Shown here: positions 20,842-31,221 of the stretch, one piece after another
Layout of the letters: each line of letters begins with the position of its first letter
How positions within the stretch are numbered: the first letter of the stretch is position 1
Assembly (NCBI RefSeq): GCF_019649055.1
Contig: NW_026570261.1
Coordinates: 1,099,330-1,163,329 of the forward strand
Source: Paramacrobiotus metropolitanus
Taxonomy: Eukaryota > Tardigrada > Eutardigrada > Parachela > Macrobiotidae
Length of the DNA stretch: 64,000 bases
Direction: 5' to 3'
Program-made: the position numbers and the translations under genes
Notes under the pieces: generated by a model
What the model saw: only the letters and a program-made list of their open reading frames with translations
The model's database searches: none
Told to the model about the DNA's origin: nothing

Positions 20842-21339
20842 TCATTCGTATATCGAGCGAGAAATTGCAAAGTCATCGTTGCAACGCGTGTCACAATTTT
20901 CGATCCCATGTACTTGCGTCCATGCATTACGTTCGGTGTCGTACATCTCTAACGTTTCCAACAATTTACCACGGTTCTTCGTGTTACTACGTCCGCCGTA
21001 AACATACAGTTGCGATTCGGCAACGAAAGCACAATGATTCCAGCGTGGCGTGCGCAGTGTGTCTAACGTTTCCCAGGCATGCGTTCCAAAATCATCCGCC
21101 AGGTTAAGACGGATGCATGAGTTCGGCAGTGCAGTTTTATTCGTCCATCCGCCAATGACATACAACTGAGAATCTAGTGCCACCATTGCAAATCCATGCC
21201 GGTTTTCTGGCAAGTCAGGCAGTGAATCCCACGCATCGGTTTTCGTGTCGTAGCGTGTGACCCATCGGTGGCGACCCAAGCCGGTCATGAAAATTATAGT
21301 GTCACCGCAACGCGCTCCAGCGCTGACGTGCCGTATTCT
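20842..21339 (-). CDS. Second kinase-kelch paralogue, 3' kelch exon
   Basis: The translation carries three kelch-type blades: GLGRHRWVTRYDTKTDAWDS with LPDLPENRHGFAM, SQLYVIGGWTN, and WNHCAFVAESQLYVYGGRSN, then KLLETLEMYDTERNAW. It begins after a TTACAG acceptor at 21340 in the same phase as the equivalent exon at 3378. The paralogy to 2949-3378 is obvious at both protein and DNA level. Here the blade glycines (GGW, YGGR) are better preserved, so this may be the more functional copy. The upstream exons expected to the right (kinase lobes) are absent: 400 bp on, the LTR element begins. Confidence 0.75.
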   Translation of the reverse strand, partial: RIRHVSAGARCGDTIIFMTGLGRHRWVTRYDTKTDAWDSLPDLPENRHGFAMVALDSQLYVIGGWTNKTALPNSCIRLNLADDFGTHAWETLDTLRTPRWNHCAFVAESQLYVYGGRSNTKNRGKLLETLEMYDTERNAWTQVHGIENCDTRCNDDFAISRSIYE

Positions 21340-21735
21340 GTAAGCAATGCATCATCACACATTAAAAAGCAGTTCTGTGTCGGACTAAGCACATACGGAC
21401 TGCTAATTCAAGTAAAAAGGTGGCTGTAGCAAACTGGATGCATTCCAAACTGGGAACAAAATCGGGAACAACTGTCTGGTTAAAATCAACGCTCGCACAT
21501 AAGTGCCGTCGAAGAACTTAGTCCGAATATTATGTGGCTAACACTTTGGACATAAAAATGTGGACGACATTCCCTTGCCGTGAATTATTACTCCTATAGT
21601 CTGTTTAATTAATCATGAGCAAGTCATTCTGCTTCCATAAGCATACGCATGTCAAGGTCAATGCAACCCATGCGACCGAAATATGGGTCGGTTTACCATC
21701 GATGGATTGCGCTATTAGAGAACAATAAACGTTAG
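21340..21735. other. Interval between kelch exon and LTR element
   Basis: About 400 bp, probably part of the intron upstream of the kelch exon. I see no exon of the kinase domain in it and no match to the receptor sequence lying beyond the other LTR. Confidence 0.4.
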
Positions 21736-22126
21736 TGTCAGATATGACACAGAAGCAGATGAAAAATGGGGCAAATATCGCCTTTATTGGTACAATAAAG
21801 CAACAACAACAACACAAAAACCAACAGAAAACCCAATGAGGGAAAAGCTGGAAAAAGTGCCTGCAGTGCGCTGGTGGGGAATCGTGATTAATGATTCCGC
21901 GTGCTGCGGGTGTGCAACAGCTGATGCTGCAAAGCATGGAATCGCCCGTAGGCGCAGGGCTCCACCCCCAAGAGTGCAGAGAAATGCGCTGATTGGTCAG
22001 CGTGGACAAAGTATACGCTGAGTAAGCAGCGTAATAGCGCGGCACGAATGGAGTAGCCATGTGCGGGCGGGCGACAGAGCAAAGCCACAAGAGGTGTCTA
22101 CCGCCTCGAGTGAGCGGTCTCTGACA
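21736..22126 (-). repeat. 3' LTR of the giant element
   Basis: 391 bp. It differs from the LTR at 46035 by one A/G at about 22089 and by one missing T at CCGCCTCGAG. On the coding strand it carries a CCAAT-type box (GACCAATCAGC), a G-rich GGGGGTGGAG box and AATAAA about 50 bp before its end. Host flank on the left is GTTAG. Confidence 0.92.
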
Positions 22127-24150
22127 TGCCTCTGGGCGGGAGTGGGAGCTCCTGCGAGCACCTTCCGACTCTGCCCCTGGCCAACCCGGTAGGGTGCCAG
22201 GATCCGATACCCGGTAGGGCCGGATGCCACTTTGTCTCTAAACCCGGTAGGGTCGCTTCCTCCAGACCCGCGGTGCAGTGCACCGAACGGCCGAAATCTG
22301 GAGTGCACTCTGGTTGCTGGGGGTTCCAGTGGGGTTTGAAGGCTTGGTTGGTCGAACAAGTAAAAAATAAAGTTTATAAGGCTCGTAGGTTAAACATCGA
22401 AATAAAAAAGATCACAATTCCGGTGAGAATTAAAGAAAGATCATAGTTAGAGATCCCAAAGCCAATTCCTTTGGTTAAATGGCTAAATAAAAACATCAAT
22501 TTCTTTGGTTATTAAAGTCTAGAAAAACCAGGTGTGGTTAAAAAACTAGACGAAACAAAAGGCTTATTCCGACTAGGTATACCACAGGGCCGCTTTTGTC
22601 CACAGGGGTCCTAGTCAACGGTCTGCTTTATCCGGTAGGATATGTCTGGTCCTGTGAATCCGGGGCGACGGTTCCCAGAGGTGTCCACAAGGATCCAGTG
22701 AAGTAATTCCAGCGGAGTTGTATGAGGAAGGCACGGTTGCATGCGCAAGGACAGGTTGTCCCCTTCCTGATTGTGGTGGACCAAGCCCGGTTGGGCGGTC
22801 CTAAAGGCTCTCGAATAACGCCTCTGAGCGGGAGGGGTGCTCCTGCTATCCAAAATGGTATGCTTGGACCGATTCCGTTTGGATGGCCCATATGGGTCTC
22901 TAACTTGGACCGGTTTTGGCCTTGCATGCCGGTTTGGTCATGCGCCTAGGTCCAAAATCTTCTAAGTCCAGGAGGGCCAACATGGAAAAATTTCTAAGTC
23001 CGAGGACCAAGTGGTGTAATGGGCCAAACCCGTTGGGGCGGTCCAAACTCGGTCTCTGACATGCTCTGGACCGGGATACAGGGTTCTGGAATGGTTTGGC
23101 CTTGATTGCAGCCTTTGGAGGGGAGTGGGTCCTGCATAACCGGTTTTGGCTCTCCGATTTGGACTTAGTCGTTTTTCGATGAGCCACGTCATTGGACGGG
23201 CCAAAAGACTTAGTCGATTTTCCAGTGGCCACGTCGTTGGACGGGCCAAAAGACTTAGAAAATTTTCGGTGGGCCACGTCATTGGACGGGCCAAAAGACT
23301 TAGTCGATTTTTCGACAGTCCAAAGTTGATGGCGGGCCAAAGTTGGTCCGTCTCACTGGCCGTGGGCCATGAGTTGGCTACCATGTCCGATGTGTCAGGT
23401 AGGTTTCCCTGAGACCGTGGCCATAACAAAATTAAGTGGCGTCTGATGAAAACATCAGGTTGGCCGGGCCAAACTCCAAAAAAATTAAGTTGTGGGCGCC
23501 GGTAGGCGTTTTCCACAAGGGAGTCGGTCTGCTGACTAGAAGCATCCTCTTTTGGCCTCGGGCGGTGCATCTTTTAGATGGGCCTCTGGGCGGTCCGTGG
23601 TGAGGATGATGGACATGGCATGCAAAATGGGTATACCACAACTTCTATGTGGCTCCCAAACTCCCTTGTCCCAGTTGCCTGGTATGGCAACTAAACTCGT
23701 GAACCATCTATGGTCGGTTAGACCCATAGTGGGCCTGGTCCAACTTCTATGGGCCAGGACTTGGCCTTGGCTTGTCGCAACTTCTATGCGGGCCAGGCTG
23801 ATCCACGGCTTGTCGCAACTTCTATGCGGGCCGTCGCCACATTCTGGGCGCTGGATCCTTTCCATGCCGGTGAACTTAGGCGTTGTGCCAAGTTCGGTCC
23901 GGTGGACTCCGTCGGATGGTCTGGGATGGCTGAGCCAAATTCATGGTCCCAGCCGCTAAGCCAGAGCCTATCCGGGGAATCCGGTTAAGATCCAGGGATT
24001 TAGGTCCGGTAAGGTAGACGGTACATGGCCGTAAGCCACGTTTGTTAGACGAGGGTAACAACCGTTAGATTGCACCCATCATGATATTCAAGTCCGATCC
24101 AGCTAATGTTGGTCCCTGTTTAGGGCCAACATGCAGGAATGGCCGTTGGC
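22127..24150 (-). other. 3' non-coding region of the giant element, with internal repeats
   Basis: Two kilobases with no convincing reading frame between the last ORF and the 3' LTR. It holds three tandem 45-bp units with ACGTCRTTGGACGGGCC followed by AAAAGACTTAG (starts about 23183, 23228 and 23273). It also holds repeated CAACTTCTATG blocks (about 23640-23830, including two copies of GCTTGTCGCAACTTCTATGC) and several CCCGGTAGGG boxes. A purine run is not found directly before the LTR on the coding strand, so the polypurine tract is not identified. Confidence 0.6.
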
Positions 24151-24880
24151 CTATCCCTGCCCTCCTTGTCCCGCTTGGTCGCCATCGCCCAACCCGGGGT
24201 TGAGTGGGTCGATGACGCTTTCCTCCATGTCCGCCAACTCCTGTTCGGTCTGGTTTGCTTGTTGTTGGCTGGAGGTGCTGGTCGGCTGAGCTTCTTGGCC
24301 AGGTTGTGTGGCCAGGGTTTGGACGTGTGCGGACGATCCTGTTGAGGATCGTTGGGTACGGAACTTCGTTGGAAGTTTCCTGGTCGCCGTTCGGTTAACG
24401 AACGCTTCCGCACCGTCATCGAAGTCCGATGGCTGTTTATAGCGGTAATCTTTAGCGCGACTCCTGTAAATGTTCAGGGCGCTTTGGATCTTGACTCCCG
24501 CTTCGATCTCGTGGATCTGGTTTCCCAGGAGAGCCACTTGGGTCAATAGCCGAGGGACGATTTTCCCTTGCCGGTAGGCAACTTCCAGTTCCCAATGGCA
24601 GTGTAAGTGGCCAAGTCTGGCGGCAAAGATGCGTATCAGCGTGCCATTGTAGGAATAGGTTTGTGTCGCTGGGTCGTCCTTGTGATCGGCTGGCTTGCAT
24701 GGGATTTCTATAGCCGCTCTGCAAGCTGCAATAATAAAACTGGCGTTCGCGTCCGGTAGGACAAACTGGGCCAGATATTTGACGACGTCAAGTTGGTCGT
24801 CCTTAATGTGCAATTGGCACAAGTCATTCCAGTCCGGTCTGGTGATGGGCTGTCCAAGTAAGTCACGTCCGTGATGCTCG
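24151..24880 (-). CDS. Accessory ORF D, C-terminal part (other frame)
   Basis: A frame of at least 223 residues, open upstream of its nominal start. The sequence upstream (LGQPITRPDWNDLC) reads more protein-like than the overlapping end of the preceding frame. This suggests one protein of about 660 residues interrupted by a one-base shift around 24855-24870. The first 130 residues are a globular, helix-rich segment (DDQLDVVKYLAQFVLPD, SFIIAACRAAIEIPC). The tail is Gln/Ser-rich and acidic. I do not recognise a family. Confidence 0.6.
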
Positions 24881-26114
24881 ATAGAGCATTGTCACGGACC
24901 ATTGGGTAGCCTTCTCGGTTTTCAATGTGGTCCTTCATGTTAAAGTCGCGGGGCCACTCTTTCCTCTGCATTTCCATTTCGAGGCCGGACCGGGTGACGA
25001 AGGTTTGCAGATTTTGGACCATGGCGTCAACTTGGGCCCATTTGTCCCTGGGGTATGGGATGGCACCCATGATGTAATCCGTCACAACCCGGTGGGGAAG
25101 TGGCCGGATGTTAATGCCCTGGTCCTCAGCATACTTGTAAGGATCAAAGTCCGAAGTGCTGCCAGATGTTGCAGGCTGGACCGGTAGGTCCGCCGCTGTC
25201 AATGTGGCCTCAGTCTCCATTGGTATTTGGATACTGATGTTGTGGGCCACTGAGCTGACACTTCGTTCTGGTCGCTTGGTGGACTGCGCGACAACCAGGC
25301 TGGACTCAGTTTCGTTCCGTTTCCCGGGTGATGTGCGCGGTTGGCGCTCGGGCTGGCTACGGCTTTGGCGTCCACTTTGGTCCTGGTTACGGCTCTGGAT
25401 CTGGTGACGTAAGTCATCTGGGTTCCGCGGTAGCGGTGCCAGTGGCGTGCGCTGTTCAGTGCGCGCTGGCTGGTATTGGCCTATTAAGGCGTCCAGCAGT
25501 CCACCTTCCATCAGCTGTCGGGCCACCTGGTCAACCATAGCTTTGTTGATGTTTTCCAGGATCGTTTTTTCGAACCCCTGGTTGTATTCCATGGGTATGG
25601 GCAACTCGTGTCCGTAGGATCGAGAGCCTGATGATGGCCGCTGATGGTCGTAATTTCTCGGGTCGGCCGTTGGGCCACGCCCTGAGGACTGGTCAGATCC
25701 TGAGTTGCGGGATCGACGTTCCCGGTCCCGCTCGTCCTTCCGTTCTCGAGCCGATTGGCTGAGTGGAGGAATCGGAGTTCCGGTACTGCACCAGCCAGGT
25801 TGTCGGGCGCCACTACGTTGCATGTAGAGATCGTAGATCTCTATCTGCTCATGATCCCTCAGTAGGGGAATCAGGTGGCTTCCGTCGCGGCTGGTCATAT
25901 GTATGTATGCGTCGAAGTTGCCTCTAACCACTTCAAGGTAGAAGCAGTAGGCTCTTTCGTTCTCGTCGCGGAAGCCCGGCCGCAGGTGGTATGCGCAGGG
26001 GAACAACTCCCGTGAGGAATTGTCCCGGCGGTGAGGATGTGTCATGCTATCGCCGCTGTTGCGTCTGCAGTCCGAGCATCGCGGTTCGTATTTCTGCTGC
26101 GGTGTAAGTCCCAT
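24708..26114 (-). CDS. Accessory ORF D, N-terminal part
   Basis: 468 residues in this frame. An N-terminal segment has paired cysteines (RCSDCRRN) and an aromatic globular stretch (CAYHLRPGFRDENERAYCFY, FDAYIHMTSRDG). A low-complexity Arg/Ser/Gln/Pro region follows at about residues 130-330. A second structured part then begins (YKYAEDQGINIRPLPHRVV, GAIPYPRDKWAQVDAMVQNL) and runs on in the next frame. Unrecognised family. No signal peptide or transmembrane helix, so it is not an envelope protein in any ordinary form. It starts about 190 bp after ORF C ends. Confidence 0.65.
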   Translation of the reverse strand: MGLTPQQKYEPRCSDCRRNSGDSMTHPHRRDNSSRELFPCAYHLRPGFRDENERAYCFYLEVVRGNFDAYIHMTSRDGSHLIPLLRDHEQIEIYDLYMQRSGARQPGWCSTGTPIPPLSQSARERKDERDRERRSRNSGSDQSSGRGPTADPRNYDHQRPSSGSRSYGHELPIPMEYNQGFEKTILENINKAMVDQVARQLMEGGLLDALIGQYQPARTEQRTPLAPLPRNPDDLRHQIQSRNQDQSGRQSRSQPERQPRTSPGKRNETESSLVVAQSTKRPERSVSSVAHNISIQIPMETEATLTAADLPVQPATSGSTSDFDPYKYAEDQGINIRPLPHRVVTDYIMGAIPYPRDKWAQVDAMVQNLQTFVTRSGLEMEMQRKEWPRDFNMKDHIENREGYPMVRDNALSSITDVTYLDSPSPDRTGMTCANCTLRTTNLTSSNIWPSLSYRTRTPVLLLQLAERL

Positions 26115-26304
26115 TCTCTGTGGTAACAGAAATGAAACTTGCAGAATGAGGTTAAGTCCGCTTTCTATGACGGGTCCCTATGATAATTACGCCCTATGTT
26201 TTACGTCCCTATGATTTTACATGTGATTTGTTAACTAGGCTTTTCTTGCCCGGTGAATTATTTCGGGATCACCCCCTAGACCCTATGCGAATTCTACGCC
26301 TAGG

Positions 26305-29300
26305 TCACTGATGGTAGGTACGCCGCTTCTTCTTGGACTTGGTTGAGGCCAAGGAGTCGGATTCGGTGGGACGAGGGCCGTAACGATCCGGTGGGATGTT
26401 ATGTTGTCTGTACCGCTGCTGGGCCTCGGGCTCGTCAACAGTTTGCTCGAGCCATCCTTCGTTTAACATCTTCCGTACGACGTATCTGACGTCCTCGCAA
26501 ATAGGGTACAACCCGCTAGGGCGGCCCTGGTTCGGCATATATGCTATCCCATCGATAAGTTGTGGATGGTGCGAGATGACGTTCAGATCGTATCGGCCCA
26601 GGAGCTGGTTGGCTATTTCGCCTTGTGTGAGGCCTAATGGGTGCTGAGTGGTGGTCAGCACTGTAAGGACGGCGTTACGCCATTCCCAATAGCCTTGAGG
26701 AGCTTTATCCACTTTTTCCGGTGGGAAAGTGTAGAAGATCTGCGTGTTAGGCAGATGCGTCCGTAGAATAGCTCCTTCGTTGTAAGCCATATATATGTAC
26801 TTCATCACTTTGGACTTGGACAGCGGTGGGCCATTCCATTTCTTGATGAGTTGGTAGGCCAAGCCCCCTGTAGCAAGGGTTGTACCCGTTTGGGACAACG
26901 CCTTTAGGGCCGCCTTAATGTATGCCCATCGCTTGTCAGAATTGGAGATCCTTGGCTTTTTAGAAGGGTCTCCGCCAGGCCATTTCCTGGCCACCTTTGG
27001 TGTTGGTGGCGAGACGTAATCAATCCGCGGTATGGCCGGGCACGGGTCAGGTAAAGTCCATGGAATCTCGCCATCATCTGATTCTGGTGAGGTCGAGTCG
27101 CGCATCCTTTCCCGTTCGGGCGATGCAGCGCTTCCACTTGGCTCAGCGTTGTCTACGCTGGCCGGACTTTCTTGGCTAGCGCCTTCTGCGCTGCCGTGTT
27201 CCTGGTTGGCACCTTCTGCGCCACCCTGGTCTTCCATGTCTTGGTCACCGCTAGGTGGCTGGTTCTCGTCACCGGGTGGTATTTCCATGTCATGGTCCGG
27301 TGGGAGGTCCATGGTAAGTTTACCAGGGCTTTGGTCATCATCATCGTCTGAGTCGGACTTTTGGGACTCCATGGTTTGGTCCTGGTCCGGCTCTTCTTGT
27401 TCGTCCTCCTCTGAGTCCTCCGGTTGTGAGTCCTCAGAGTCCGAATCACTTGGCTGCGGTGAGGGATCTTTTTTCCCTCTTTTCTTTGTGGCCGTGGCCT
27501 TTCGGCTCTTTGTGGATGTGGCCGATAAGGCTGGCGAAGGAGGTCTGGACCGGCCAGCTGCGTTAGGCAGTGACACAGTGTCCCTGGGCACAGGCCGAAT
27601 TCCGGCTGCGCGCATCTCGTCTTCCGCTTCTTGGCGTGCAGCCAGCTCTCGTCTTGTGACGGATGGTCGAGGAGGCTTCTCTACCGGCAACTTCTTTGGA
27701 CCAGGCAGTTTGGCCACTTGGGAGATCAAGTATGCCTCCTTGGCTCTGCCGGTCAACTTGTCTTTCGGCGGTCCAGCCGCTTTCTTTCTGTCCGGATCCC
27801 ATTTTGTGCCCACGTCGTGTGACACATACAGAGACCGTTGGGTCTTCTGCGGGATGAACCCAGGAATAGTGAAGCGGATCGGCTCCGCCCGGTAGGCGTT
27901 AGTTGTTTCTAAAGTTCCGTCCTTGACCAACGCTAACAACTCGTCAAGTATGACCTTTTCCAGTTTCTCCAGGTCCTCTTCTCCTTTGTAATAGAGAGCA
28001 TTAAGGGTCCTGACAATGTCGACCAAGTTGGAGCCTCTTGGGTTGTGCAGGTAAGCGATGGTCCTGCATATCTGGTGAAAGGCGTAATCCCGGCTACGGG
28101 AAAGCCCTGCTGGCCGATGAGGCACGTGAAGCTCCATCATGCTGGTCCAGTCACGGTGCGTGCGGACCAGAAGTCCCATGTCCAGGATGAGAGTTACTAC
28201 ACGCCGCGTGAAGGGTGCCGTCAGTACACGGTCCGCTGGCGGTAGCCCTCTGAATTCTTCTCCATGTGCCATTCTGGCTCGGAGAACTCGGACGAGACAT
28301 TGGTACATGTCTCTTCCTGTTGTGCGTCTCATGATCCTGGCCGCTGCCACCCATTGGCGCACATATGGACCCGTTGGGATCTCAATGTGCGTGGCCTCCG
28401 GTCCGGGGTCCGGGAGCTCAGCTTCGTCGTCCGCCGGCGCGGGGAGCATTGTTTCCTCCGAAGGCGGTTCACCGTCGGGAACTGGCTCAAATTCCTCTTC
28501 TTGCCATGGACGATATTGTGGTGACTCTTGTGACTTGCCCATACTGTCCGATAGGACTTGGACGTCTTCATCGCCTGACAGCCGTTTTTCGAGCTGGGCG
28601 ATCTTGGCCTCTTGACTTTTCTTGTCTTTGGCCGCTTGTTTCTTCTGGCGGTTCCGTTCGGCCTCTGGATTAGATGTTGGCCGTGATACGGTCGCCTGAC
28701 TTCCACTCGGTTGAGGGGAGTTTGGACGAGTGGCCGGTTTGGCCCTCGGTTGTGGGGAAGTTGGACGAGAGGCCGGTTTGGCCCTCTCTGGGTTTTTGGC
28801 TTTTCTCGGCTGCTTGCTCCGTTGGGAGTTAGCTGAGTGAATCACACCCAGGCCGAGTGCAAAATTCTCCATTGTCCCTGTTGCAGGGAATGTAACTGGA
28901 CGGCCAAAAGGTATATCGTCGATGCTGGCTGGCATGTTCGTCAAGTTTATCGGAGCAGCGGCCGTTGGCCCTGTTCCGGACTGACTTTGGCCTGCCGATT
29001 CTTGTGCCGACGAAGTGGCCTTCGGTGGCTCCTCCGGTTGGGCTGGTTCTGGCTGTGGTGCTGTGGCCACAGGTCCAGACGGAGAAGTGTCCATTGGCTC
29101 TGAAGCCGCTGGTGGTTGTGCCTGCGTCTTTGGCGGTACCACAGTTGGTGGCGCATTTGACGACAGGGTTTCAGCCATTCTAAAGTCTTCCTCCGGTGGG
29201 GGGAAGGCTTTCTGGTTGCGACGGCGCCGGTAATCATCTATCATCCGTAGGACCAAGGATCGGAGCATTTCGGTTATCATGTCGTATTCTTCCATACGAT

Positions 29301-31221
29301 TCTGCTCCTTGGCCTCCTGTCTCATTGTGAGCAGGAACGGATATTGCCGGCGCTCATTATGGTCAGCATGGATCAGTAAGTGTCTCTGCTCGATAGGAGT
29401 GAGAGCACTCATGGGCATCAAGGCCGCGTCAGCTTCCATTTCTTGGGCCGAGACAGCCGGAGTTATCCGCACCGTCGTTCTGGCCGATTGTGCGACCACT
29501 GGTGCAGGAGTCCTAACCGTGACCGTTACTGGTTCAAGTGTTGAATCTGCAGACACCGTAGGTGCTGCGATTCGTTCCACAGTAATGGTCATCGTTGGCT
29601 CTGGAGGAGGTGTTGTATCCATCCTCTCTTTGGTTGGGGACTTGCCTGGCCGGCTCGGTGTGAACCTGGCGGGCGCCGGTTCGATGGCCGGCATACTGGG
29701 CATTCGCGCCGGGGTTGATGTGGCGCGTCCATGAGAAGTCCGTTTTGATGGAGATCGACTTTGGCGTGGCGATTCCTTCGTTGAAGGTAGCCGGACCTGA
29801 CTGGTCTCATATAACGCCCTTTGGACGTTTTCGTCCAAGTCTTCCTCGATCTCCGACTCCTCGCTGGAGGAGACGCCCCAGAAGGCCGCTGGCAGTTGAG
29901 GACGTTCGTCCTCACTTTCTGCTTCTTCCGGTGGAAGTTCGTCTTCCACTGGCTGGCCTGGTCGTGGGCGGGGTTCAACTGTCCATGCCCTTGGGTTAAT
30001 GTGAGGGCCACGGATGTAGATGGCATGCTCGATGATTTCGCTAGGCAACTTGCGTTGGCGAAGTGCCTGGCTCTTGCTTCGCATAGCCATCAGTTTTCTG
30101 ATGAGGATTGTACGTCCTTGGACCATCTGTTGACAGCCGCGGTTGATGCGGTCAATCTCTCGGTCCGTTAGTGTAGGATCGCCGGCGCGTAGTCGCTGGC
30201 GCATATCTTCCTCAGTCAAATTTAAGCGTAGATCAAGTTCTATGATCTCGCTTACAAGCCGGTTATGCGGGTCATCCCATGACTCCGTTTGAGTCAATCG
30301 GATACGATGCCTCGTTGGAGGTTCGTCCCGCAATGGCTGTGTCGTTCCTGACGGAATCTTTGGTGCTTCCGGTGGGGAGAGCACGTGTCCCTTGCCAGGA
30401 AAAGTCTTTGGCGGCGACTTCTTCTTGGTCGGTAGACCGCGAAGTACTAAAGTCGGTGGTTCCGCCTTCTTTGGTTTAAGTATGGACCGGCCTGGCCTGG
30501 TAGGGCCAGGAACATCTGTGTCCGTTGGCGGGCCACTCCGCTCTGGTAGAGTGGGCCTTGTTGGGCGGTTCGACTCCAAGTTTTCTCTTGGCCCTCGCCA
30601 AGGTGGGAGTGACCGTTGTGAAGGAGGCTCTTCCGCTTCCGGGGGAGTCCTCTTCTTCTTCTTAAATCTAGGCGACTGTGGGCCACTTGTTGTGGCAGGA
30701 GTGGCCGGTTCTGGCCGTCCTCCTGTCGATTTCCTAGGCGTTGGCCGGACAACGAGGGTGCCACTTGATGTGTCGCCTTCAATTGGCTTCGGTGTAGGCT
30801 GTGATGACACCGTTGGTGCATCAACAGCCATTGGGCTTGTCGGTTCACCAGCCAGTTGGACTGGTGTTGGCTCCGTTTCGGCCGACTTCTCTGGCGAGAG
30901 TTCCAGAGTTTTGTCCTGCAGGACTACGTCCATTTCGACGTCCTGCTGTTGGACTTCTGTACTGTTGCCCGCTATAGCGGTTCCAGAAGTGTCCATAAGT
31001 TGGTCAGATGTTGGACCAGGCACCGTTAGGGCCTGGGCCAATTCAGCTGGAGTTGGTTGTCCAACTGATGTTGAGGCGGCCGGTACATATGTCAGGGCCA
31101 GAGGTGTTGGCGCAGACACCGGTGATGGTCGCCATTCGTTTACTGGATCGAAGTCACTGAGCGTGCCGCCGTTGGCGGACGTGGGACTTTCCAGTAATCT
31201 TCGATAAATTCTCGGATCCAT
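26305..31221 (-). CDS. Accessory ORF C (1638 residues)
   Basis: The longest frame in the window, intact. The first 1000 residues are mostly disordered (Pro, Ser, Thr, Glu, Arg), with some helical stretches (EDMRQRLRAGDPTLTDREID; EQRHLLIHADHNERRQYPFL). Two compact segments stand out: about residues 985-1150 (VRQWVAAARIMRRTTGRDM to EPIRFTIPGFIP), and the C-terminal 190 residues (KRWAYIKAALKALSQTGTTL, GLTQGEIANQLLGRYD, YVVRKMLNEGWLEQTV), whose pattern suggests tandem winged helices (my inference). An acidic tract precedes the latter. ATG 31221 overlaps the end of ORF B by 82 bp. No known family recognised. Confidence 0.7.
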   Translation of the reverse strand: MDPRIYRRLLESPTSANGGTLSDFDPVNEWRPSPVSAPTPLALTYVPAASTSVGQPTPAELAQALTVPGPTSDQLMDTSGTAIAGNSTEVQQQDVEMDVVLQDKTLELSPEKSAETEPTPVQLAGEPTSPMAVDAPTVSSQPTPKPIEGDTSSGTLVVRPTPRKSTGGRPEPATPATTSGPQSPRFKKKKRTPPEAEEPPSQRSLPPWRGPRENLESNRPTRPTLPERSGPPTDTDVPGPTRPGRSILKPKKAEPPTLVLRGLPTKKKSPPKTFPGKGHVLSPPEAPKIPSGTTQPLRDEPPTRHRIRLTQTESWDDPHNRLVSEIIELDLRLNLTEEDMRQRLRAGDPTLTDREIDRINRGCQQMVQGRTILIRKLMAMRSKSQALRQRKLPSEIIEHAIYIRGPHINPRAWTVEPRPRPGQPVEDELPPEEAESEDERPQLPAAFWGVSSSEESEIEEDLDENVQRALYETSQVRLPSTKESPRQSRSPSKRTSHGRATSTPARMPSMPAIEPAPARFTPSRPGKSPTKERMDTTPPPEPTMTITVERIAAPTVSADSTLEPVTVTVRTPAPVVAQSARTTVRITPAVSAQEMEADAALMPMSALTPIEQRHLLIHADHNERRQYPFLLTMRQEAKEQNRMEEYDMITEMLRSLVLRMIDDYRRRRNQKAFPPPEEDFRMAETLSSNAPPTVVPPKTQAQPPAASEPMDTSPSGPVATAPQPEPAQPEEPPKATSSAQESAGQSQSGTGPTAAAPINLTNMPASIDDIPFGRPVTFPATGTMENFALGLGVIHSANSQRSKQPRKAKNPERAKPASRPTSPQPRAKPATRPNSPQPSGSQATVSRPTSNPEAERNRQKKQAAKDKKSQEAKIAQLEKRLSGDEDVQVLSDSMGKSQESPQYRPWQEEEFEPVPDGEPPSEETMLPAPADDEAELPDPGPEATHIEIPTGPYVRQWVAAARIMRRTTGRDMYQCLVRVLRARMAHGEEFRGLPPADRVLTAPFTRRVVTLILDMGLLVRTHRDWTSMMELHVPHRPAGLSRSRDYAFHQICRTIAYLHNPRGSNLVDIVRTLNALYYKGEEDLEKLEKVILDELLALVKDGTLETTNAYRAEPIRFTIPGFIPQKTQRSLYVSHDVGTKWDPDRKKAAGPPKDKLTGRAKEAYLISQVAKLPGPKKLPVEKPPRPSVTRRELAARQEAEDEMRAAGIRPVPRDTVSLPNAAGRSRPPSPALSATSTKSRKATATKKRGKKDPSPQPSDSDSEDSQPEDSEEDEQEEPDQDQTMESQKSDSDDDDDQSPGKLTMDLPPDHDMEIPPGDENQPPSGDQDMEDQGGAEGANQEHGSAEGASQESPASVDNAEPSGSAASPERERMRDSTSPESDDGEIPWTLPDPCPAIPRIDYVSPPTPKVARKWPGGDPSKKPRISNSDKRWAYIKAALKALSQTGTTLATGGLAYQLIKKWNGPPLSKSKVMKYIYMAYNEGAILRTHLPNTQIFYTFPPEKVDKAPQGYWEWRNAVLTVLTTTQHPLGLTQGEIANQLLGRYDLNVISHHPQLIDGIAYMPNQGRPSGLYPICEDVRYVVRKMLNEGWLEQTVDEPEAQQRYRQHNIPPDRYGPRPTESDSLASTKSKKKRRTYHQ

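Noticed and set aside
21605-22090. 161-codon minus-strand frame starting in the LTR, also present in part at 45994-46359
   Set aside because: It lies over an LTR and changes at the LTR edge into unrelated flank; no domain. It is read-through of repeat sequence.
27032-31207. Long plus-strand frames (287 and 271 codons) within the giant element
   Set aside because: Antisense to the open 1638-codon ORF C; Ser/Trp/Gly-rich translations reflect the GC-rich complement of Pro/Ser/Glu codons.
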